The translations under genes and the position numbers were made by a program. DNA of 64,000 nt from Pseudomonas citrullilanati (GTDB lineage: Bacteria; Pseudomonadota; Gammaproteobacteria; Pseudomonadales; Pseudomonadaceae), in contig NZ_JAUQOP010000021.1 in assembly GCF_030580855.1 (NCBI RefSeq), positions 1 to 64,000 on the forward strand, read 5' to 3'. A model generated the notes under the pieces. The model was given only the letters and a program-made list of their open reading frames with translations, was not told the origin of the DNA and did not search any database. Shown piece after piece: positions 8,260 through 16,328 of this stretch. Within the stretch, counting starts at the first letter, position 1. Every line of letters starts with the position of its first letter.

Positions 8260-8706
8260 TTATTCGCCGGCCGGCTCTTCCATCGCCTGGCGGTACCGGT
8301 CCAGCGCTTCGCTGAAATCCTTGATGAATTCCGGGGTACTGAGCCAGCGTTGCGCCGTCTCGCGGTCCATGTCGTCGGCCCACATGCGGTAGTCCACCAG
8401 CATGTCGGCGGCCAGGTTGGTGGCCGCCATGCTTTCGTTTTCGGCGTTTTTCAAATCGAGCAGGCCTGGGCGCTCGCTGATCATGACGCTCATGGAGGCG
8501 AGCAGCGTGTCGAGCAGTTCGCTGCGGCCGATGGCTTCGGCTTCGCGCAGCTTGGCGAACAGCTCCAGCACGTAGACCGGTGGTTGAGCGGTGGCGTGGG
8601 CCGGGTCGCCGTACATCGGGATGGATTTACGCCCGCTCATGCGGATCTGCTTGGCTTTGTCCTTGGCGCGCTTGGCGCGTTTTTGCTGCTTGTTCAGTGA
8701 GGCCAT
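8260..8706 (-). CDS. Uncharacterised small protein with Lys/Arg-rich N-terminus, paralogue of the 11.7-12.1 kb gene
   Basis: Encodes 148 aa starting MASLNKQQKRAKRAKDKAKQ, then a mostly helical acidic domain (LELFAKLREAEAIGRSELL, MWADDMDRETAQRWLSTPEF). Its N-terminus and helical layout match the protein at 11706-12107 (NKQQKR..RAKxKAK), so the two are diverged paralogues on either side of bphO-bphP. The basic tail suggests nucleic-acid or ribosome contact, but this is a guess. It lies 37 bases downstream of bphP in the same direction and may be in its operon. Confidence 0.65.
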   Translation of the reverse strand: MASLNKQQKRAKRAKDKAKQIRMSGRKSIPMYGDPAHATAQPPVYVLELFAKLREAEAIGRSELLDTLLASMSVMISERPGLLDLKNAENESMAATNLAADMLVDYRMWADDMDRETAQRWLSTPEFIKDFSEALDRYRQAMEEPAGE

Positions 8707-8743
8707 TGGGCTTGGTTTTCCAATTCGTCGGGGGATGTCCGGC

Positions 8744-10978
8744 TCAGTCGATCTTGGGCACGGTAAAGGTGAATTCGCTGCCCTTGCCCGGCTGGCTTTC
8801 GGCGTGCAGTTTGCCGCCGTGGGCCTGGACGATCCCCTTGGAGATGTACAGCCCCAGGCCAGTGCCGTTCGGGTTGCCTTCCTTGAGGGTCCAGTAGCGG
8901 TCGAACACGTGGGGCAACTGTTCTGCGGCGATGCCTTCGCCGGTGTCGCGCACGCTGAACATGATCTCGTCGCCCACCGACATCGCGCTGATGCCCACGG
9001 AGCCTTGTTGCGGGGTGAACTTGATGGCATTGCCAATCAGGTTGGACAGCACCTGGAACAAGCGCTCGGGGTCGGCATTGATCCTCAGGTCGGGTTCGGC
9101 CTGGAAGGAAATGTCGATGGCCTTGGCGATCGCCAGCGGCGACAACAGCGAGCAGGCGTCCTCGAAGATCTGGCTGACGGCGATCGGCTGGGGATTGATG
9201 GTGTAGCGTCCGGCGTCGATCTTCGAAGTGTCGAGCAGGTCTTCCAGCAGCGCGTTCATGCGGCTGGTGGCTTGTTGCATGGTGTCGATGGCCGAGGAAA
9301 TGCGTTTGGAGCTGTGGGAGCCGTCGGAGCTGAATGCCTTGCGCATCATGCCGCAGAGCATGGAAATGACCGTCATCGGGCTGCGCAGGTCATGGGACAC
9401 CACCGCCACCAGTTCATCGCGGGCCTGCACGGCCAGGCGCTCCTTGAGGACCTGGCGGGCGAGGTCGTTTTCCAGGGCCGAGCGCCGCAGGTCGTTGGCG
9501 GCGAACAGGTCGCCATGGGTCCATTTGGTGCTGATGCCGGCCATCTCGACTTTCCAGATCTCGAACGACGTGCGCGGCCGCAGGCGCAGGCCGGTCTCGC
9601 TGTTCTCCAGGTCCAGGGGCTTTTGCGGATCGCCGCTCCACTGCAGGGTCTGCTTCACCTCGGGACGGAACCACAGCACGCCGTTTTCCACCGGCTTGGG
9701 CAGGTGGATCGCCAGCACGCCGCTGGCCACGTCCTGGTAGGCCTGGGCCGGGGCAAACACGCTGCCCAGATTGTGGTGGGCGAACACCGGCTGGCCGGTT
9801 TCCAGGATCCACTTGTGCAGCTCGCGGATCTGCTCCGGTTGCGGGCATTGGCCGTGGCGGTGCAGCTTGTTGTCCTCGAGGATCGCCACGCCGGCGGCGT
9901 CGGCCAGGGCCATCAGCCGCTGGGGCTCGCGGGACAAGCCATCGAACACGTTATGGGTGGACTCGGCCATGGCGGCGGCGAGTGCCTTGAGGTTTTCGAG
10001 CTTGGCGTCTCGTTGGCGCGCCAGTTCCAGGGCTTCCATGGCGCTGATCTGCAACGACAGCACTTGGCCGATGGTCTGGCAGGCCATGCGCATTTCATGG
10101 GGTACCAGCAGCGGCTCGCGGTTGCCGCAACTGATCAGCCCCCACAAGCGCTCGCCTTCCATCAGCGAAATGCTCATGGACGACAGCACGCCCATGTTCT
10201 TCATGTATTGGCGGTGGATCGGCGAGACGCTGCGCAGCGCGGAAAAGCTCAGGTCCAGCGGCGCCTGGGTATCGGGCCGCAGCTCGGGGACCAGTGAAAC
10301 CGGCGCGTAGTCGGCATTGGGGATGATGCGCAGCCAGTTGGTGCGATACAGCTCCCGCGCCTGCTCGGGGATATCCGACGCCGGGAAGAACAGGCCCTTG
10401 TAGAGCTCCATCGACGGCGCGCTGGCCTCGGCGATCACCTGGCCGTGGCCTTCCTCTTCGAAGCGATAGATCAATACCCGGTCGTAACCGGTCATGGCCT
10501 GGATTTCCCGCACACTGATTTCGTACAGGTCCTGGAGGGACTTCGCACTTTGCAGGCGTTGCAGCATCCGGCCCATGTTGGCCTCGCCGCTGACGCCTTC
10601 GGGGCGGTAGTCGTTCAGGTGCTGTTCCAGTTCGACGATCAGGGCGCCTTGATGGCGATGCACCAGGGCATCGAAGCGCTGGTGGTTGGCGACAATGGCC
10701 ACCGGCGCGGTGTCGCCCTGCGGCGCGTTGCGACAGGCAACCAGGATCGCCTCGGCCTGTTCCAGGCCCAACAGCACGTCCAGGGTCTGCCCCAGCAGCC
10801 GGTGAGGGTCGTGTCCCATCAGTTGCAGCACGTTGGCGCTGACCTGGCGGATCACGAAGTCCGGCTCGGACAGCATCAACAACACGCCATGAGGCTGGAT
10901 GGCCCCGGGGAAGCGGATCGGTTCGTCTGCGCAATTGGCCAGCAGTTCTTCGAAGGCTTCTTGGTTTTCCGGGTTCAT
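8744..10978 (-). CDS. bphP: Bacteriophytochrome sensor histidine kinase
   Basis: Encodes 744 aa. An N-terminal PAS domain carries the biliverdin-binding cysteine (C16 in LLANCADEPIRFPGAIQPHG). The GAF domain follows with the PASDIP motif (FFPASDIPEQAR) and the chromophore-pocket segment SVSPIHRQYMKNMG. The PHY domain runs to about residue 500. The kinase core has an H-box VVSHDLRSPM (around 525), N-box LIGNAIKF, DTGEGI and GTGLGLYI. It senses red/far-red light with biliverdin made by the upstream heme oxygenase. It overlaps bphO by four bases (ATGA). No response regulator lies next to it in this window, so its partner must be elsewhere. Confidence 0.95.
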   Translation of the reverse strand: MNPENQEAFEELLANCADEPIRFPGAIQPHGVLLMLSEPDFVIRQVSANVLQLMGHDPHRLLGQTLDVLLGLEQAEAILVACRNAPQGDTAPVAIVANHQRFDALVHRHQGALIVELEQHLNDYRPEGVSGEANMGRMLQRLQSAKSLQDLYEISVREIQAMTGYDRVLIYRFEEEGHGQVIAEASAPSMELYKGLFFPASDIPEQARELYRTNWLRIIPNADYAPVSLVPELRPDTQAPLDLSFSALRSVSPIHRQYMKNMGVLSSMSISLMEGERLWGLISCGNREPLLVPHEMRMACQTIGQVLSLQISAMEALELARQRDAKLENLKALAAAMAESTHNVFDGLSREPQRLMALADAAGVAILEDNKLHRHGQCPQPEQIRELHKWILETGQPVFAHHNLGSVFAPAQAYQDVASGVLAIHLPKPVENGVLWFRPEVKQTLQWSGDPQKPLDLENSETGLRLRPRTSFEIWKVEMAGISTKWTHGDLFAANDLRRSALENDLARQVLKERLAVQARDELVAVVSHDLRSPMTVISMLCGMMRKAFSSDGSHSSKRISSAIDTMQQATSRMNALLEDLLDTSKIDAGRYTINPQPIAVSQIFEDACSLLSPLAIAKAIDISFQAEPDLRINADPERLFQVLSNLIGNAIKFTPQQGSVGISAMSVGDEIMFSVRDTGEGIAAEQLPHVFDRYWTLKEGNPNGTGLGLYISKGIVQAHGGKLHAESQPGKGSEFTFTVPKID

Positions 10979-11580
10979 AACAGGACCTCCTGGCTGTCCA
11001 GCCAGTGTTCAAAATAGGTAAACGTCGCCTTGGCTGCGTTTGTGACTTCGAGCGTTTGGGCTTGGCCAAGGTTCCTGTCGTCCAGGTATTGCAGGAAGTC
11101 CTTCCAGCGTCGACCGGTGAGTTCGCCATAGACATCGAGAAACGCCGCGCCGCTGGTGGCGTCGAGCCCGAGCTGTTCGGCCACCCTGCGCCGCAGGATC
11201 TGCCCGCCGAGGGTTGCCCCCTCCAGCACATAGGACACGCCGAGGGCCGCGGCGCGCGAGTCGATCCGGGGCAGTTGCCGGCAGGTGGGCAGCGCCGCGA
11301 GGCTGGCTTCATCCAGGCCCAGGGCCATGAGGTCTGCCCGCAACACCGGGACCTTGACCCGCAGGGACTGATCCAGGCCCGTCGGGACCAGCGCCAGGAC
11401 CTGGAGCTGTTGCTCCAGGGGCCGATAGAACCCGTAGTAGGCAGCCATCAGGCGTCGGTACAGGTCGAGGGTCAAGTGCTCGGAGAAAAACGGCAGGCGT
11501 TTTTCCAGGGCGATGTGCAGTTCAGCGGTTTCGGTCCGCAATGCCTGGATCAGGGAGGGAGTAGGCGCGGCCGGTGACAT
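10975..11580 (-). CDS. bphO: Heme oxygenase supplying biliverdin to the phytochrome
   Basis: Encodes 201 aa. The proximal heme ligand is H22 in ELHIALEKRLPFF, as in bacterial BphO/HemO. YVLEGATLGGQIL is the conserved distal-helix motif with flexible glycines over the heme. It opens heme to biliverdin, which BphP binds. The four-base overlap with bphP (stop TGA / start ATG) shows translational coupling. Spacing to the upstream gene (about 125 bases) leaves room for its own promoter. Confidence 0.93.
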   Translation of the reverse strand: MSPAAPTPSLIQALRTETAELHIALEKRLPFFSEHLTLDLYRRLMAAYYGFYRPLEQQLQVLALVPTGLDQSLRVKVPVLRADLMALGLDEASLAALPTCRQLPRIDSRAAALGVSYVLEGATLGGQILRRRVAEQLGLDATSGAAFLDVYGELTGRRWKDFLQYLDDRNLGQAQTLEVTNAAKATFTYFEHWLDSQEVLL

Positions 11581-11705
11581 GCAGGATGAAGCTCATTGAC
11601 AGGGTGTAAGTAAAAAAGCGCACCAATCTTACATGGGTTTTCCAGGCCGCGGTCACCGGGCGTCGACTTTCGTTCGTCCAGCCCGCGCAGCGGGTGGACG
11701 CCCGA

Positions 11706-12107
11706 TCAGCCCTGCGCCAGCGCCTGGGAAGCCGCCACGTAGTCTGCCTGGAACTGCTCGCTCTCGACCCAGTCCAGGGCGGTCTGCTCGTCGACGCCCG
11801 TGGTCATGCGCCGGTACTCGATCAGGGCCGTGAAGATGAAGTCGGTGGCTTCCTCCTCGCCTTCCTGTTCGAGCACCAGGCCCAGCAGGGGATGCGCCAG
11901 GAAGGCGATGCACATGGCCTCCTGGCTGATCTTTTCGGCGGCGCGCATGCCTTCGAACAACTCCGACAGGTCCACGGTTTCCAGGTCGATGCGTTCATCG
12001 TGCGGGTCCAGGAACTCACTTGGCGCAGCGGCGCGCTTGATCCGGTTGCCCTTTGCCTTGGCCTTGGCGCGTTGGTTTCGTTTCTGCTGTTTGTTTGCCG
12101 ATGACAT
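11706..12107 (-). CDS. Uncharacterised small protein with Lys/Arg-rich N-terminus, paralogue of the 8.3-8.7 kb gene
   Basis: Encodes 133 aa starting MSSANKQQKRNQRAKAKAKG, then an acidic helical part (IDLETVDLSELFEGMRAAEK, DWVESEQFQADYVAASQ). The start and layout match the protein at 8260-8706. It is transcribed in the same direction as bphO-bphP and lies upstream of them. No known catalytic motif is visible. Confidence 0.62.
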   Translation of the reverse strand: MSSANKQQKRNQRAKAKAKGNRIKRAAAPSEFLDPHDERIDLETVDLSELFEGMRAAEKISQEAMCIAFLAHPLLGLVLEQEGEEEATDFIFTALIEYRRMTTGVDEQTALDWVESEQFQADYVAASQALAQG

Positions 12108-12172
12108 GGCCGGGTTCCTGGCACTGAAAAATGACTGTCTATCCTACCGCGTCATGGCGGGGGCATCGAACC

Positions 12173-12502
12173 TCAATCCACCACGAACAAGGTGGCGCCC
12201 AGCGCAGTGGACGAGCGGTGCGGCTCGGCCTGGTCGGCCACCTGGTAGCTCATGCCGGGCTTGAGCACGAACTGCCGCCCGTCCTCCAGCTCCGTGTGCA
12301 ACTCACCCTTGAGGCAAAGCAGGATATGCCCCTTGGTGCACCAGTGATCGGCCAGGTACCCCGCCGTGTACTCCACCATCCGCACCCGGATGTTCCCGAA
12401 TTGCCGGGTGCGCCAATACGCGGTCCCAGTGACGCCCTTGTGCTCGGTGGGCTCGAGGGTTGACCAATCGGTGGTGCCGAAGGGGATGCCGGTGATGTCC
12501 AT
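12173..12502 (-). CDS. Small single-domain cupin protein
   Basis: Encodes 109 aa. The cupin strand pattern runs VEYTAGYLADHWCTKGHILLCLKGELHTELEDGRQFVLKPGMSYQVADQAEPHRSS. The ADHWCTKGH stretch supplies candidate metal ligands (His, Cys, His) and matches cupins known for a DHCW/DHWC motif. Function is unknown; metal-dependent small-molecule binding is plausible. The ATG at 12500-12502 starts the conserved MDITGIPFG segment; longer upstream frames are not supported. Confidence 0.75.
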   Translation of the reverse strand: MDITGIPFGTTDWSTLEPTEHKGVTGTAYWRTRQFGNIRVRMVEYTAGYLADHWCTKGHILLCLKGELHTELEDGRQFVLKPGMSYQVADQAEPHRSSTALGATLFVVD

Positions 12503-12654
12503 TGAGGCTCTTTTGGGTGGGAGGGGGAGGGAGGAATGTAGCTGAGTCGGTGAGATGGAGCAAAGCTGCCCGTGGGCGACAGGATTGCGATGTAAATACG
12601 AGTACGCAGCGGTTTGAGCTGGGGCGTTTCCTGCATAGGGCAGGCTCCAGAACG

Positions 12655-12681
12655 AAAAAACCGGCTTGCGCCGGCTTTTTC
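12655..12681. terminator. Bidirectional-type terminator hairpin
   Basis: AAAAAA, then CCGGC TTGC GCCGG, then TTTTT. The stem has A- and T-tracts on both sides, so it could act in either direction. No gene ending here was identified, which leaves open a short untranslated RNA. Confidence 0.6.
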
Positions 12682-12733
12682 CCCCTCCAACCAGATGGTC
12701 AGGCCACACCGGTCATGAGGGTTAGTTGTTGGG

Positions 12734-12755
12734 CGCAGTATTGCGCAATACTGCG
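12734..12755. promoter_or_regulatory. 22-bp perfect palindrome, candidate operator
   Basis: Two mirror-image 11-base arms centred on TTGCGCAA (outer ends CGCAGTA / TACTGCG). A perfect dyad of this size in gene-free DNA suggests a binding site for a dimeric regulator. The regulator and target are unknown. Confidence 0.4.
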
Positions 12756-12942
12756 TATGGCGCAAATTCACTGCATGCAGCGCAGGACTTTTTGCGTACG
12801 ACGCAGATTTTGCTATCGGCCCCGCAGGCGTGTCTCGCCAGCGCTCAGCTTAGTCGTTTGTCCGGCAGGTGGGCGAAGGTGGAAACGAGTCGCAACAATG
12901 AAGGCGCATGGGCCGCAGTTGCATGCAGGTAAAACCCCAGGC

Positions 12943-12973
12943 AAAAAAAAACCCGATCAATGGCTTGATCGGG
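12943..12973 (-). terminator. Original tRNA-Phe terminator, now stranded at the far end of the island
   Basis: On the minus strand CCCGATCAA GCCA TTGATCGGG is followed by nine T. It lies just beyond the tRNA-Phe 3'-end fragment and presumably served the tRNA before the island inserted. Confidence 0.75.
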
Positions 12974-13023
12974 GTTTTCGGTATTAGTGGTGCCCAGAGA
13001 CGGAATCGAACCGCCGACACGGG
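12971..13023. repeat. Left attachment repeat of the island (3' end of tRNA-Phe)
   Basis: A 53-bp sequence identical to 20914-20966. It contains the last 36 bases of tRNA-Phe (12988-13023, minus strand) plus 17 bases downstream. A partial tRNA copy at the distal end of an integrase-bearing segment is the classic att signature. Confidence 0.95.
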
Positions 13024-13285
13024 CATCAGTGGCGTAAACCCAATAAAATCAAGGGTTTCACGTCTCTTGATCAATGCGAAGTGTACTCGTTCTGTGTACC
13101 CACAGACAAGGCGCTTGTCACATCGCGGCAAAGGTAAAACGAGATGTTCCTCCGGACGTGCGCCTGAGTGTTGCAGTCGCCTACGTAGTAGCCATATGGT
13201 ATCGGCATGGCCTTTGTGACGCTGTGAACGCGCAGCTTAAATCGGGTCCGCCAAGCAGGCTCATCAGAATTAGATGGAGGGATCC

Positions 13286-14083
13286 ATGAGGCTTACAGAT
13301 CCACGTGAATTTGTTCAGTTGGGTGGGCAAATTCGGTATTTGGCTGCAAGACAGGTTGGCGGTCCAATCCTTGGGAAGTCGCTCGTATTCGAGAACCTGA
13401 AAACCTTTCGTGACCGGCTTAAAAAGCTTGGGTTAGTTGTTTCGTACAACTTATTTGACTCAATGCTCTCGGGGCTGGTTGGAGAGTTTGAAGAAATTGA
13501 GCGCTCGGCCGAGGAGGGGGAGGCTGGCGAATTAACTGAGACGCACGTGGAGGTGTTGACCGACTCTGTACTGCAATTAGAAAGAACTGTTTTTGCCGAA
13601 GCCAAGACTCAGGTAATTGCTATTCCCGTGCCAAGGAGAATTGAGCTTGAGCATCTTCTCAGTGACCCGGGAAAGGTCGTGGGGCAGGGCGTGTTTGCGA
13701 GTCTAACGGACTTGGCTCAGAGCGATATAGTGGCGGCGTGTCGTTGTATTGCGTTCGAGTGCCCTACAGCCGCAGCATTTCATGTTCTCCGCGCGGTTGA
13801 GGAGTGTGTGAGAATTCTCTATCGAGCCTATCTGCCTCGTGGAAATGATAAGAGACCATGGGGTGCGCTAACTGGCGAGCTGAAAGCTAAGCCCAGGAAG
13901 CCGAATCCTGATCAGATACTCATGACCCACATTGATCATCTTCGCCAGCGCTTTAGAAATCCAACGGATCACCCGGAGAAAATCTATGAGATTGAGGAGG
14001 CGGAGGACCTGATTCATATTGCGGTGGATATCATTAACCGTTGTGTCAGAGATCCCAAGGTCATTGAGCGTCGTCAGAAGTAG
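13286..14083 (+). CDS. Candidate HEPN-domain protein of the island
   Basis: Encodes 265 aa starting MRLTDPREFVQLGGQIRYLA. The C-terminal half has the two-helix pattern of HEPN domains (FHVLRAVEECVRILYRAYL) followed by FRNPTDHPEKIY, where RNPTDH fits the RX4-6H ribonuclease signature with the usual Asn after Arg. The N-terminal half is helical and unassigned. HEPN RNases are common in toxin-antitoxin and abortive-infection systems, so a defence role is plausible but inferred. I chose the ATG at 13286 because GGAGG lies 5 bases upstream; an ATG four codons earlier (13274) has no such site. The gene has lower GC than the core genome. Confidence 0.6.
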   Translation: MRLTDPREFVQLGGQIRYLAARQVGGPILGKSLVFENLKTFRDRLKKLGLVVSYNLFDSMLSGLVGEFEEIERSAEEGEAGELTETHVEVLTDSVLQLERTVFAEAKTQVIAIPVPRRIELEHLLSDPGKVVGQGVFASLTDLAQSDIVAACRCIAFECPTAAAFHVLRAVEECVRILYRAYLPRGNDKRPWGALTGELKAKPRKPNPDQILMTHIDHLRQRFRNPTDHPEKIYEIEEAEDLIHIAVDIINRCVRDPKVIERRQK

Positions 14084-14431
14084 TCTTTTCAAATAACCCG
14101 CGAAATATATTGGCTCTTGCGAGCGTTTGGCCTGCTCTCATGAAGCCGATACCTCGTGGGATCGCTCAGGCTCTGGCTGTTGTGCTCCGGCGAAATCAGG
14201 AATCCTCAGACAGTTGCCAATCGCGTTCCTTCTGACTCACCTGCAAATCCACCCACTATAACCGGACCGACACCTCGTCGAGCCGACTACCAATGGGGAA
14301 TGCGCAGTGGATCGCTACGACAACCGTTTTATCTGCTTCAATCGACCGCCAATCAGATGCGCTCCAAAACCCCTCACTTCAAGCGGAAAGGACATCCCGT
14401 CCGGTTCGCTTACTGAATGAGGGTCACAGTT
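14084..14431. other. Island intergenic region
   Basis: About 350 bases with only short frames that lack plausible codon usage or start sites. It probably holds the promoter of the following HTH gene. Nothing else could be identified. Confidence 0.4.
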
Positions 14432-15024
14432 ATGCTTACACCTATCGAGCTTGTCGAATTAGACAGGCGTATCGGAGGACATGTAGATCGTCTGATCGCT
14501 GCCAGTGTCAAGAGCAACCAGCTCACTGTCCGAAAGAAAACCAAGGAAGTTGTGCGACGACAAGCAATCGAGGTCGACCCTCCAAGATCATCCTTAATCC
14601 GTTCGAGGGATTCATCGGACCGTCAACGGAATACGGCCAGTATCCATACTTCGCATCGGACATCATCGAGGGTATTGCAAGACTCGACTGGCATGATCGA
14701 CCCCTCGACCAAGGCGGGTCGTCCAAGCCGCTTTCTGTTAAGCGTCTTTTCGGGATAATCGCACAACTCCCAAAGGTCACCGCTAAATCTGTCGGGGATT
14801 TTCTGGGCGTTAACACTCGGCAGGCTCAGCGATACGTGAAGGCCGTCGAACTGGCAATGCCATATCTCATGAAATCACGACCGCGATGTTTGGCTTCCGA
14901 GATGGACCACGGGGAAATACCAGCAATGCGCCCCAGCAACTGGACTGACGAGCTGGAGACCCCAAGCGCTGAAGTCCTCGCAAAGTTGCACTACGACATA
15001 CGAGACCTCGGGCAGCGAGCGTGA
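14432..15024 (+). pseudogene. Frameshifted HTH-containing island protein
   Basis: Two frames together read like one protein. The first begins at ATG 14432 (GAGGG upstream): MLTPIELVELDRRIGGHVDR, VRKKTKEVVRRQAIE. The second, shifted by -1, takes over near 14560-14585 with GRPSKIILNPFEGFIGPS and runs to 15024, including VTAKSVGDFLGVNTRQAQRYVKAV, a probable helix-turn-helix. Before the switch the second frame is Cys/Arg-rich nonsense, and after it the first is. So a single-base change, a sequencing error or programmed slippage is likely. No function is recognised beyond probable DNA binding. Confidence 0.5.
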
Positions 15025-15351
15025 TTAAACGCCGCATACTTTAAGAACTTTAAGGACCCTGCTGAGGAAGTATCGACGGCTTATCGAATGCTGATCGTCC
15101 AGTTCGTAGAGGAAGGGATCCTGGCAATAGCCATCCTCGTCAGAAAGGGCACCTTACAGGCTCGACGCCTGCTGCGGAGTTTCCTTGCAAGACAAATTCA
15201 GCCTTGCCCATCGTTAATGCAACTCGCATTGCTGGGCAACCATCCAGTTCTTCTGAGAACGCCTTTCATGCCAAGTCGGATCCCTTTGTCGGGGTCTGGA
15301 TGCCCGGCTGTAGGCGCGACGTGAAGGGCGATACCAAAAGGAGTAACGACA
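15025..15351. other. Island intergenic region upstream of the Rha-type regulator
   Basis: About 330 bases. A 78-codon frame at 15088-15324 exists, but it has no ribosome-binding site and an unlikely composition. AAAGGAG at about 15338-15344 serves the next gene. Confidence 0.4.
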
Positions 15352-15924
15352 ATGAACATCACAAACCGCATCACCATGGACACGACCACATCCGTCTTTG
15401 AAAAGATCGTCACCGCTGGGTCAGTCGCAGCAACTACCCTAAACGGCCTCCCGGGTATGTCCTCTATGGAGATTGCAGAAATCACTGGCAAGCGTCATGC
15501 CCACGTCCTCCGGGACATCAGAAAGATGCTCGATGAGTTGGGACATGTTGGCGCTAACGGGTCCAGATTTGGGCCGGTTGATTTTGTTGAGTCTGCTTAC
15601 AGGGACTCCAAAGGTCAGGCACGACCCCTAACCGTTCTCGCGAAAGAACTAACGTTTACTCTGCTGTCTCGATATTCGCTCAAGCTCGCCAATCTGATCG
15701 TGAAGCGCTGGTTGGAATTGGAAGGGGCAGGCTTTGAGCGGGTCTCAGTGCAAGCTGCTGTAATTCATCTGGTCGAGCGAGAGAAGGACAATCGACGGTT
15801 TGCCTTCAGCCAGATCAATAAAAAGAGAAGTCCCCGCCAACTCACAGCCCAAGAGAAAGTAATGCAAGGTCACATGAGGGCAGCCCGGAAATTCGAGAAG
15901 GAGAATCCCATGAGCTTTCGTTAG
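15352..15924 (+). CDS. Rha-family phage regulatory protein
   Basis: Encodes 190 aa. The central segment MSSMEIAEITGKRHAHVLRDIRKMLDELG is the hallmark of the Rha/pRha family: a DNA-binding domain with the T/G-KRHxHVxRDI motif. FTLLSRYSLKLANLIVKRWLELE completes the domain. A basic C-terminal tail (INKKRSPRQLTAQEK) follows. Rha proteins are phage-encoded and in some lambdoid phages interfere with growth or act as regulators. AGGAG lies about 7 bases before the ATG. Its presence supports a phage or phage-satellite origin for the island. Confidence 0.82.
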   Translation: MNITNRITMDTTTSVFEKIVTAGSVAATTLNGLPGMSSMEIAEITGKRHAHVLRDIRKMLDELGHVGANGSRFGPVDFVESAYRDSKGQARPLTVLAKELTFTLLSRYSLKLANLIVKRWLELEGAGFERVSVQAAVIHLVEREKDNRRFAFSQINKKRSPRQLTAQEKVMQGHMRAARKFEKENPMSFR

Positions 15925-16328
15925 GACCTCGCAACTCCTTCCGGTAAGCGGCAGAAGCCAGCAAGGCCCGGGCAGATCAATTGACGAAAATCTGGAGCAA
16001 ATTTTTGAGACCTCATCCTCATTCAAGACTCGTCACGTGAATCCCCCATGCCGCCCGTGGGTATAGGGCCCTTATCGTGCGCCCATGCGCGCCTCTGAAT
16101 GAGGGCCTTGAGAATGGACCAAGGACTGGTAATGGTTCGACGGTCGTTCGTAGTCGTTCTTCTCTTCTGATGAAGCAGGCAGAAGGGCGTCATCATACGT
16201 GGTCCCTGGGGTATGCCTTAGCGACTACAGAAGAAAGCCTGTCTGGCTGTGGTTGTTTAGTTGGTGTTGACGACTATAGCGACCACGCATATGGTGACCA
16301 CACCTAAACGACTACAGGGCGGTTCTCG
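15925..16328. other. Intergenic region with candidate recombinase subsites
   Basis: About 400 bases without a gene. Direct copies GCGACTACAG (16221-16230), CGACTATAG (16271-16279) and CGACTACAG (16309-16317) lie just upstream of the serine recombinase. An inverted GTAGTCG lies near 16150-16156. The spacing is compatible with a res-like site array or operator set. Confidence 0.35.

Larger units (their letters stand above)
12503..12970. other. Gene-free region between the cupin gene and the island
   Basis: About 470 bases without a convincing gene. It holds a terminator-like hairpin (12655-12681), a 22-bp perfect palindrome (12734-12755), a second short palindrome CTGCATGCAG near 12773-12782, and the original tRNA-Phe terminator (12943-12973). 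Confidence 0.5.

Noticed and set aside
13024..13285. Possible CRISPR or repeat array at the left end of the island
   Set aside because: No regular repeat-spacer structure; only the att repeat and unremarkable leader sequence.
15088..15324. 78-codon frame in the island before the Rha gene
   Set aside because: No ribosome-binding site and unlikely residue composition; kept as intergenic.
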